Shown: positions 1 through 5,577 of the stretch, in pieces | Position numbering within the stretch: position 1 is the stretch's first letter | How the letters are laid out: each line of letters starts with the position of its first letter | Assembly: GCA_038148435.1 (NCBI GenBank) | Contig: JAYQVM010000108.1 | Location: forward strand, 1-5,729 | Direction of reading: 5' to 3' | DNA from: UBA5109 sp038148435 | GTDB taxonomy: Bacteria > Pseudomonadota > Gammaproteobacteria > Pseudomonadales > Pseudohongiellaceae | Length of the DNA: 5,729 nucleotides | The notes under the pieces: generated by a model | The model's input: only the letters and a program-made list of their open reading frames with translations | Database searches by the model: none | What the model was told of the DNA's origin: nothing | Translations under genes and position numbers: made by a program

Positions 1-1
1 T

Positions 2-649
2 TATATAACTAGCAACAATACTATTTATGGGACTCGCTAACAAAGCTTGCCAGAAACTGGAGATGTACCATTAGTAATTGATGCGACATCAGAAATTTTT
101 TCTCGTGTTATTGATTTTTCTAGGGTTGGAATTATTTTTGCTGGATTGCAAAAAAATCTTGGACCATCAGGAACCGCTTTAGTAATTGTAAGGGAGGATT
201 TAATCGGGCATGCTCTGAAAATAACCCCATCATTAATGGATTACTCTACTTACGAAAAATCGCATTCATTAGCAAACACAAATAATACTTTTGCAATCTA
301 CACAATGGGTTTAGTTTTAAAATGGTTACAAAATCAGGGAGGCGTTTCTGTAATTGAAGAAATAAATGAGAAGAAAGCTGCAACCCTTTATTCTGTTATA
401 GATGATAGTATTTTTTATACAGGCACAGCCCACAAAGATCACAGATCTACCATGAATGTGACTTTCACCCTTCCAAATGAAGAATTAACAGAAACCTTCT
501 TAAAACAGGCTCTAGAAAATGGACTATATGCACTGAAAGGACATAGAAATGTTGGAGGCTTACGAGCTTCGATCTATAACGCTATGCCGCTGGCTGGCTG
601 TGAAGCACTTGCTGATTTCATGAAGAGTTTTGAAAGTAAAAACGGCTAG
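2..649 (+). CDS. serC: Phosphoserine aminotransferase (SerC), 5'-truncated by window edge and carrying an in-frame stop
   Basis: This is a PLP-dependent class V aminotransferase that makes 3-phosphoserine from 3-phosphohydroxypyruvate and glutamate (serine pathway; it also serves pyridoxal phosphate synthesis in many gammaproteobacteria). The frame enters at base 2 with a SNNTIYGT segment typical of the family. It then hits TAA at 38-40 and continues with PETGDVPLV and all later landmarks without an indel. The Schiff-base lysine lies in AGLQKN (codon 152-154). The motifs RSTMNV, KGHRNVGGLRAS and IYNAMPL are intact, and the C-terminus (FMKSFESKNG) is full length. A TTG at 47-49 is the only start after the stop, but starting there would remove the N-terminal half, so it is not a credible gene start. 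Oddities: the usual NTPPT phosphate-binding motif reads NTNNT, the usual SRP reads SRV, and the gene is AT-rich compared with its neighbours. Identity is secure. Whether it is functional, a pseudogene or a base-call error is open. Confidence 0.9.
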
Positions 650-670
650 ATCTACTTATTGAATCAAGCC

Positions 671-702
671 AAAAAAAGGGGGCCATCTGGCTCCTTTTTT
701 TT
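671..702. terminator. Bidirectional rho-independent terminator between convergent serC and EamA gene
   Basis: A run of seven A, then GGGGGCC, a short ATCT loop, GGCTCC and eight T forms a GC-rich stem (one G-T pair and one bulged G) extended by A-T pairs. It has a T-run on both strands. It lies 21 bases after the serC stop and 18 bases past the restored EamA stop at 721-723, exactly where two convergent genes would share a terminator. Confidence 0.85.
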
Positions 703-720
703 ATTCTGGCAAGTGGACAT

Positions 721-1757
721 TCAAGTCTCTTTGGCCATGAGAGGCTGACGTTGACGCCCCAGTTCTGATAGTGCAATACCTCACAGACCCAGCACCACTC
801 AAATGGTCTGTGGGAGTGGGCAACTGGCCGGGAAACAACTGAAGGCGCTGAGGGGGGCCGAGAGGGGCGNNNNNNNNNNAGTTCTGAGAGTGCAATACCT
901 CCCAGCACCAGCACCAGTGAAATGGAATGATGTGTTTCGAAACTCTCCTCTAAAAAAATAACGGCCATGATTGCCGCAAATACCGGCACCAGATTGATAA
1001 AAATACCGGCACGATTGGGGCCGATCATGGCAACGCTTCTCATAAAAAACAGTTGCGCAACCAAGGATGGTAAAACGGTTACTGACAGGGCAATCAACCA
1101 GCCCCTGCTGGTAGGAGCCTGCCAGCCCTGGTGTAGCACCTCAAGCCCCAGTAGTGGCAAGGACAGCAGCCAGGCCGCAATTGACATAACGGTAAACAGG
1201 CTGATGGCGCTGACTTTGGGACAGCGAGACAGGGCAACCGAATAGGCGGCATACAAAAAACAGGCGATCAGCACATAAACATCGCCGCGGTTGATCGACA
1301 GGCTTTGCAGTTCCTGCCAGCTACCTCCTGAGGCGACGATCACAACCCCAATCAGAGTGATCACAATACCTGCCGCTTGCAGCGGCGTGACCCCTTTTCT
1401 AAATACCAGCAGCGTACAGAGTAAAACAAAGACCGGAATTGAGCCCTGCAGTATCCCGATATTGAGTGCGCCGGTATGATGTCCAGCCAAGTAGTGCAGG
1501 TAATTGAAAACGGTAAAACCCAGGCTGCCTATAATGCCAAAAAATAACAAATGCTGGCGTAGCACAGGCCAATCGCGTTTCAGAAATCGCAGGGCAAATC
1601 CTGACACGATGATGATAACGCCAAGCCAACGGAACATGACCAATTGCATGGGGGAAATTTCACCAACAGCGAGCCTGCTGAATATAGTGTTAAGCCCCCA
1701 GCACCAGGTTGTAAAAACCAGTAAGGCGTAAGCACGCCAGTGTGACTGATCACTCAT
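721..1757 (-). CDS. EamA/DMT-superfamily transporter, split by the scaffold gap (true exonless reading is 1757-880 joined to 760-721)
   Basis: This is an inner-membrane transporter of the drug/metabolite transporter superfamily (EamA, ten helices in two repeats), usually exporting amino acids or small metabolites; the substrate cannot be read from sequence. Repeat one spans about residues 10-142 and repeat two about 157-291, both strongly hydrophobic. Family-typical stretches are ALNIGILQGSIPVF (residues 97-110) and GPNRAGIFINLVPVFAAIM (246-264). Read straight through the Ns, the frame gives a polar 80-odd-residue tail unlike the family. Treating 761-869 as a corrupted duplicate of 880-988 instead joins LSE-L to GRQRQPLMAKET and a TGA at 721-723. 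This yields 305 residues, the normal family size. The start ATG (1755-1757) has no clear Shine-Dalgarno. It lies downstream of the esterase gene on the same strand across a 125-base gap. Family assignment is firm; the join is inferred. Confidence 0.9.
761..869. repeat. Degraded copy of 880-988 at the left contig end (probable unmerged contig overlap)
   Basis: Bases 761-869 align to 880-988 at a constant offset of 119 with no indel. By hand count, 40 of 46 bases match in the first part (761-806) and 32 of 63 in the rest. Of the 31 mismatches in the second part, 21 are G in this copy, mostly replacing T or C, and 6 are C, all replacing A. In the transporter frame this copy has two in-frame TGA codons where the right copy is open. 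A fading match with biased substitutions ending exactly at the gap fits a low-quality contig end better than a biological repeat. Confidence 0.8.
870..879. other. Scaffold gap (10 N)
   Basis: Ten consecutive Ns sit inside the EamA transporter gene. Because both flanks carry the same sequence (761-869 and 880-988), the gap most likely marks two overlapping contigs that were not merged, rather than missing sequence. Confidence 0.97.
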
Positions 1758-1882
1758 GCACGCATATCCGGGTTAATGTTGCTTGACCAGAGCCGTCAAT
1801 CCATATTTTACAATGAGGGCTCAATAGCTTACGGTAACAGGCTGCAGCCCTGGGCTTGTTCAAAAGGATAATAAAAAAGATT

Positions 1883-3364
1883 CTAGCGGCACTGAAAATT
1901 TTCAGCTTCAGTCGAGTCACCGTTTCCCGTGTACACGGCCACCTGAGGATAGGGACAAAGCGGCCTGCTGGCAGCCCTTTCTCCGTTCACCTGCCGACTT
2001 GCTTCTATAAGCATCGGGGCTTCACCGACTGTGCGCCAATCGTCCAGCACTTGCAGCTTGTTCCATGTATCAAATCCATGACCACCACTGCAGTGATTGA
2101 CGGCAGGCATCATAAAAAGCTGAAGCCCATTCGCCTTGTCTGCTTCGATACTGTCCAGCACCTCAGAATAGTAATTGATACTGTTGTAAGGTGAGATAAG
2201 CGGGTCATTCCAGCCGTGATAGAGCAAGAGCTTTCCGCCATGCTCAAGAAACTCGCTGATATCGGCATCAATTGCCTGCATGCCCAGCGCGTTAATTCTT
2301 GCATCCAGAACACCGAGGTCGCGGCTGAAATCCAGATTCATGAAATCCCAGTCCGGGTCCTGATTCAGGACATAAGCCTGCATGGCATTTGAATAACCAA
2401 ACGGCTCCGTATTTACCATTGCAGTCCAACCCAATTCACTGCCTTTGGCAAAGCCAGGATAAATCAGTTCTCCCGTTTGTGGATTAACGGCGCCCTGATA
2501 GATTTTCTTCACAGCATCGATTTTCAGCTGGGAAAAATCCTCTGGAATACCTTGTTCAACAGAACACTGCGCCGGATTTTCAATGATGCCATCAATCAGT
2601 CCATCAAATGCATCACAGGCACTCAGCACTGCGACATTGAGTGCGGAAAAATCTTCGCCGCTTAAATGCAGGCCCGGCGTATCATTGACCACCCGACTGT
2701 TCCAGAGCTGCTGGGTTGTCATACGCACGGTCGAATTGGCCGGCGCGCCCGCGATAATCCCGTCAAAATCCTGCGGATAACGCTGGGCCGCTGTCAGCGC
2801 CTGCCGGCCGCCCGTGGAACAACCGTTAAAATAAGTAAAACGTGCAGCACTTTGATAATAGTCAGTGACCAGCTGCTTGGCAGCAAGTGTCATTTCATGT
2901 ACGGCACGATGGGCAAAATCCACCAGCGCCGCATCAGACAGGAGGAATTCCGGCGCCCCCCCAACGTGACCGGTATTGGTGCTGACCGCTGCAAAGCCCT
3001 GCAATATAGATTCGGCTAAGGCGCTGTAACTGATCACACCTGCCAGTCCACCATTTCCCACAGCCACCAGACGTCTATTCCAGTTTTCTTCTGGCAACCA
3101 AACTTCTATCTGAATAGCAGACTCACTCACCGGGCTCAGGGTGGCGCTTACGCGGCAGAAATCACCCAGCTGTTCATATAATACCTGGTCCCTACCTCCT
3201 GGTGCAGCAAAAGAACCGGAATCGACAAGTTCGACAGCAGTTATAACAGCATCAGGAAGCATACTTGAACGCAATGCAGCGCAGTCAGTTGACTGGGCCC
3301 AGGCACTGGGCAAGAGCAATATACCAGTCAGCAATAAGATACTTTTTTGCAGGACTTTTAACAT
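1883..3364 (-). CDS. Secreted tannase/feruloyl esterase-family hydrolase (PF07519 type)
   Basis: This is a serine alpha/beta-hydrolase of the tannase family, whose members cleave esters such as gallates, feruloyl esters or mono(hydroxyethyl) terephthalate (MHETase); the substrate here is unknown. Numbering from the ATG at 3362-3364 (493 residues), the signal peptide is 1-23, with cleavage after AWA. The nucleophile Ser183 lies in GCSTGGRQ, Asp387 in GWNDPLI and His424 in NHCSGG. This is the family CS-D-HC arrangement, in which Cys182 and Cys425 should form the disulfide tying the triad together. A calcium-site-like stretch with CDAFDGLIDG starts at residue 250 and is closed by Cys267. The eight cysteines suggest four disulfides (28-70, 182-425, 250-267, 470-492). 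The ATG is preferred over a TTG eight codons earlier because AGGGA lies 7 bases before it. It follows the methyltransferase by 62 bases on the same strand, with no terminator visible, so co-transcription is likely. Confidence 0.92.
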   Translation of the reverse strand: MLKVLQKSILLLTGILLLPSAWAQSTDCAALRSSMLPDAVITAVELVDSGSFAAPGGRDQVLYEQLGDFCRVSATLSPVSESAIQIEVWLPEENWNRRLVAVGNGGLAGVISYSALAESILQGFAAVSTNTGHVGGAPEFLLSDAALVDFAHRAVHEMTLAAKQLVTDYYQSAARFTYFNGCSTGGRQALTAAQRYPQDFDGIIAGAPANSTVRMTTQQLWNSRVVNDTPGLHLSGEDFSALNVAVLSACDAFDGLIDGIIENPAQCSVEQGIPEDFSQLKIDAVKKIYQGAVNPQTGELIYPGFAKGSELGWTAMVNTEPFGYSNAMQAYVLNQDPDWDFMNLDFSRDLGVLDARINALGMQAIDADISEFLEHGGKLLLYHGWNDPLISPYNSINYYSEVLDSIEADKANGLQLFMMPAVNHCSGGHGFDTWNKLQVLDDWRTVGEAPMLIEASRQVNGERAASRPLCPYPQVAVYTGNGDSTEAENFQCR

Positions 3365-3371
3365 CAGTTTT

Positions 3372-3376
3372 TCCCT
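3372..3376 (-). promoter_or_regulatory. Ribosome binding site of the tannase-family gene
   Basis: On the - strand AGGGA sits 7 bases before the ATG at 3362-3364. No comparable site precedes the in-frame TTG at 3386-3388. The signal peptide also begins more naturally with MLKVLQKS at the ATG, so this site decides the start. Confidence 0.7.
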
Positions 3377-3426
3377 ATTTATTTTCAACGCTTCACTGGC
3401 TGAACAGGCCTGATCGATACTGGGGG

Positions 3427-4137
3427 TTACATTGCCGGTTTTCTTAAAATAAACAGAAAGCGATCGATATTTCTGCCGAGTAGCGGACTGGAAATCGGCA
3501 CATCATGTGGATCAGCGCTGGTTCGTAGAATGTCTGAATCTTCTAATATCTCGAAACCAGCTTCCAGCACCCAACGTCGACCCACTTCGATCGGCAGACG
3601 GTGCATCGAACGATAATCTGTCGTCGGGTCACCCACATATTCGGTATAGACCAAAGTACCACCCGGTTTTAGGGTGCTGTATATTTCACGAAAAAATGCA
3701 ACACCGGTTGCATCATCACGATGATGCGACTCGAGCCCGAAAACAGCAACATCAATACTGTTAGCTGGCACATCAGAAACACTATCGACAACCCTCAAGT
3801 TTGGCATGCTGGTCAGATCCTCTATAAGTCCAGCAGGGACCCTGCCCCCAGCTCCCAAGTCTTGGGCATAGATCATGCCGCTTGGGCCAATTGCTGCCGC
3901 CAGAACACGCGCATACCAGCCGGCACCGGAGCTAATATCCAGTACGGTCATGCCTTCTTCTACCCCAGCCAAATTCATCACCTGAATGGGGCGACGCACA
4001 CCATCCCTTGCCCTGTCAGCTTCTGGTCGAGCATCTGATGTCATTTTTTCCATGAAATCAGGGGCAACAGCAAAAGCGCTGCTCACCATGTAAAATGCCA
4101 TTAGCATGATGGTGATTGGTTTAAAGTATTTATTCAT
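3427..4137 (-). CDS. Exported class I SAM-dependent methyltransferase (COG4798-like)
   Basis: The 236-residue protein begins with a signal peptide (MNKYFKPITIMLMAFYMVSSAFA, about 1-23), implying a periplasmic or membrane-anchored protein. A region ARPEADRARDGVRRP (37-51) resembles the segment ahead of the fold in predicted methyltransferases of the COG4798 kind. Next comes SAM-binding motif I, VLDISSGAGWYARVL (65-79), an acidic Asp93 after the second strand (IYAQD), and a post-motif LKPGGTLVYTEYVGDP (156-171). This is a Rossmann methyltransferase core with no recognisable substrate domain. The mature protein has no cysteine. The ATG at 4135-4137 is preferred over the TTG 11 codons upstream because AGGAG lies 10 bases before it and the signal peptide starts there. 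It is followed after 62 bases by the secreted esterase gene, so the two products probably share a process outside the cytoplasm. The methyl acceptor is unknown. Confidence 0.87.
   Translation of the reverse strand: MNKYFKPITIMLMAFYMVSSAFAVAPDFMEKMTSDARPEADRARDGVRRPIQVMNLAGVEEGMTVLDISSGAGWYARVLAAAIGPSGMIYAQDLGAGGRVPAGLIEDLTSMPNLRVVDSVSDVPANSIDVAVFGLESHHRDDATGVAFFREIYSTLKPGGTLVYTEYVGDPTTDYRSMHRLPIEVGRRWVLEAGFEILEDSDILRTSADPHDVPISSPLLGRNIDRFLFILRKPAM
3710..3727. repeat. 8-bp-arm inverted repeat inside the methyltransferase gene
   Basis: GCATCATC, two bases, then GATGATGC form a perfect inverted repeat within the coding sequence. It encodes His-His-Arg-Asp-Asp-Ala (around residues 138-143), where CAT and GAT codon pairs create the symmetry. 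It is probably a by-product of codon content, though an mRNA hairpin with so small a loop would need to open by at least one pair. Confidence 0.6.
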
Positions 4138-4147
4138 TAGCTTCGTT

Positions 4148-4152
4148 CTCCT
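4148..4152 (-). promoter_or_regulatory. Ribosome binding site of the methyltransferase gene
   Basis: AGGAG on the - strand lies 10 bases before the ATG at 4135-4137. It supports that start over the upstream in-frame TTG at 4168-4170. Confidence 0.7.
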
Positions 4153-4166
4153 GCAAGAGTAATGGA

Positions 4167-4196
4167 TCAATAATCTTTGAAAGATACTACCGTCAA
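4167..4196 (-). promoter_or_regulatory. Possible methyltransferase-esterase promoter with an internal dyad
   Basis: On the - strand a TTGACG (4196-4191) resembles a -35 box. An 18-base spacer leads to TATTGA (4172-4167), a poor -10 matching three of six positions. The spacer holds a perfect 6-1-6 dyad, ATCTTTGAAAGAT (4173-4185), as an operator might. It is about 30 bases before the methyltransferase ATG. The promoter match is weak; the dyad is certain but its role is inferred. Confidence 0.3.
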
Positions 4197-4224
4197 ACGC
4201 ATAAAAATCATAATTTTAAAATCA

Positions 4225-4241
4225 ATCCTCATCCTGAGGAT
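4225..4241 (-). terminator. Small hairpin downstream of the DUF6152-type gene, possible weak terminator
   Basis: ATCCTCA, a three-base loop and TGAGGAT form a perfect 7-bp stem 65 bases past the stop of the DUF6152-type gene. On the - strand it is followed by TGATTTTAAAATTATGATTTTT, which is AT-rich but lacks a clean T-run. It could be a weak intrinsic terminator, an attenuator before the methyltransferase gene, or an operator. Confidence 0.35.
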
Positions 4242-4305
4242 AGCAAACCCATATTCTTGAAGCCTTAACTAGCTCCAATTTAGTATTCAGATGTGTTGGG
4301 TGAGT

Positions 4306-5358
4306 CTACTCAGAAAGGCATTCATAGGGCTGCACAGTGACTTCCGGATACCATAACCAGAATTTTTCCAGCTCTACCGGCTGGGTAAATGTTAAGGGAT
4401 CAGTGACGGTGATGCGGTAATCAAGCCGGTTTCCATCTTCACTCAGGGTAAAACGTTCTGTAGTCTTAATCTGTTCACTGGCTGGAATACCGATTGTATC
4501 GAAATGTCCCCAATTTATTCCGCTCGTTGACACAAGCAGTGTATTCCCTTCCCAGCGGCCACTGGAGTTTCCCAGCGGGTTCGCTATCAAATCAGTGGGC
4601 ATGGTGCTATTCAGATAGATTGTTCTTATCGTGTCGTATTCTTCCATATGCAACACGATGGTGTTTTCATCCTGAGCTATGATCTCCATGGGATAAGGCT
4701 GTTCCATAATGATCGGCATTCTTTTTGGCTCACAGCCTAAAATGGGGCTGTCCGTCAGACGGTTGAAATTTTCGGCAACTGTCCTAGCTGCTGGTGTCAG
4801 GGGGTAATAAGAAAAATCAAAATTTGGAGTGACCGTCTCTGGAAACAACATATCTCCGGCATGGCTCCAGACCCTAAATATTCCCATATCGCTACTGTTC
4901 GGATCAGCATCATTGCCCAAGACCTGGGGTCGTGATGCTAGGGTATCGTTAGTCCAGCGCGGTTCCAAAGAAGCACCTATCAGGACTTCTTCACCACTGG
5001 GTATCAGTACATGCACCGCAAACAATTCATTCCTGCCGCGAACGGAAGGGTTTCCAGCAATTCTTAAATGGTCACCCACCTGAATAAAACCTGGTTCAAT
5101 TTGCCAGCGGCGCAGGTTGCTCATGGACGTTGACTCGATATCCCAGATCTCTTCTTCGCCGTTTTGATTGGTGTGGCTGAGCTGAAAAGTAATGTGCGGA
5201 TTGCGCCAAGAAACCGCTGTAACTACCCCCTCTAACTCAGCAAGACTTTGACCATCAAAGCGGCCAAAAATACTGTGATGCGCTGTCGCCATCAGCGGCA
5301 ATAGGTATGCACTTAGTAAAACCAGTTGGATATATTTTCTTATCGTGATAGTTGTCAT
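4306..5358 (-). CDS. Exported DUF6152-type protein with a second C-terminal conserved region, function unknown
   Basis: The 350-residue protein has a signal peptide ending in MATA (about residue 26), so the mature protein should begin His-His-Ser. The AHHS..F..FD start, followed by LEGVVTAVSWRNPHITF (42-58), a W-E/S-L-R-R region (72-84), VGDHLRIAGNP (94-104) and a closing IPSGEE (119-124), matches the DUF6152 pattern as I remember it. The C-terminal part carries GCEPKRMP (208-215), PYPMEI, RWEGNTLLVST (268-278), GIPASEQ and LDYRITVTDP (312-321), seen in longer members of this group. The only two cysteines (209 and 347) are both in conserved spots and probably pair. No catalytic residues are recognisable. 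The ATG at 5356-5358 lacks a clear Shine-Dalgarno, but the signal peptide starts there. It is divergent from the MATE gene and upstream of the methyltransferase by 168 bases. Confidence 0.85.
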   Translation of the reverse strand: MTTITIRKYIQLVLLSAYLLPLMATAHHSIFGRFDGQSLAELEGVVTAVSWRNPHITFQLSHTNQNGEEEIWDIESTSMSNLRRWQIEPGFIQVGDHLRIAGNPSVRGRNELFAVHVLIPSGEEVLIGASLEPRWTNDTLASRPQVLGNDADPNSSDMGIFRVWSHAGDMLFPETVTPNFDFSYYPLTPAARTVAENFNRLTDSPILGCEPKRMPIIMEQPYPMEIIAQDENTIVLHMEEYDTIRTIYLNSTMPTDLIANPLGNSSGRWEGNTLLVSTSGINWGHFDTIGIPASEQIKTTERFTLSEDGNRLDYRITVTDPLTFTQPVELEKFWLWYPEVTVQPYECLSE

Positions 5359-5386
5359 TGTGATTTTGAACTAGAATAACGAGCTT

Positions 5387-5415
5387 TTTATAGCTTATCA
5401 GCAGACGTATCCTCA
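5387..5415 (-). promoter_or_regulatory. Possible promoter of the DUF6152-type gene
   Basis: TATAAA (5392-5387 on the - strand) is a good -10 candidate and would give a leader of about 20 bases before the ATG at 5358. The region 17-18 bases upstream (TGAGGA/CTGAGG) is a poor -35. It is supported mainly by position and by the lack of a better site. Confidence 0.3.
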
Positions 5416-5457
5416 GTGCCGGTTTTTTTATCCAACCAGTATGCGACTAGTCTTCAG

Positions 5458-5470
5458 ACGATTCAATCGT
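5458..5470. promoter_or_regulatory. 13-bp dyad in the divergent intergenic region
   Basis: ACGATT-C-AATCGT is a perfect 6-1-6 dyad midway between the divergent DUF6152-type gene and MATE gene, with a GACTAGTC palindrome close by at 5445-5452. It could be a regulator site for either gene; no known consensus was recognised. Confidence 0.3.
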
Positions 5471-5525
5471 TAAGCATTTCGACGGGCAAGCTGATAGTCG
5501 ATAATATTTGATTCTTTAGTAAGGG

Positions 5526-5538
5526 TTTTACGGTAAAA
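5526..5538. promoter_or_regulatory. 13-bp dyad upstream of the MATE gene
   Basis: TTTTAC-G-GTAAAA is a perfect 6-1-6 dyad about 40 bases before the proposed MATE start. It overlaps a TAAAAT that could act as a -10 box (5534-5539). An operator overlapping the promoter would suit a regulated efflux gene, but no -35 box at proper spacing was found. Confidence 0.3.
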
Positions 5539-5577
5539 TATAGCTTATATCTCAATCAACAATAACGAAAAATCAGA

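Noticed and set aside
618..869. Long C-terminal tail of the EamA transporter read through the Ns
   Set aside because: The tail is polar, unlike the family, overlaps the terminator and the end of serC, and is explained by the duplicated overlap at the gap.
761..988. Template/variable repeat pair of a diversity-generating retroelement (about 109-bp near repeat)
   Set aside because: Mismatches are not limited to adenines of one copy (T to G and C to G are as common), one copy ends exactly at a scaffold gap, the variable copy has stops in frame, and no reverse transcriptase gene is present.
967..1245. Open frame of 92 codons on the + strand
   Set aside because: It lies opposite the clearly coding EamA transporter and resembles no known family; it is an antisense shadow.
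1841..1856. Possible terminator after the esterase gene (GGCTGCAGCC and AGCCCTGGGCT)
   Set aside because: The overlapping palindromes leave loops too small or stems of only about three pairs, and no T-run follows on the - strand.
1758..1882. Promoter of the EamA gene (TTGACG or TAAAAT on the - strand)
   Set aside because: No -35/-10 pair with acceptable spacing was found: TTGACG is followed at 17 bases by TTAACC, and TAAAAT has no -35.
1856..2194. Open frame of 112 codons on the + strand
   Set aside because: It is antisense to the tannase-family gene and has no recognisable motif or ribosome binding site.
2666..3019. Open frame of 117 codons on the + strand
   Set aside because: It is antisense to the esterase catalytic region; composition and lack of motifs point to a shadow frame.
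3721..4038. Open frame of 105 codons on the + strand
   Set aside because: It is antisense to the methyltransferase core and not supported by any family pattern.
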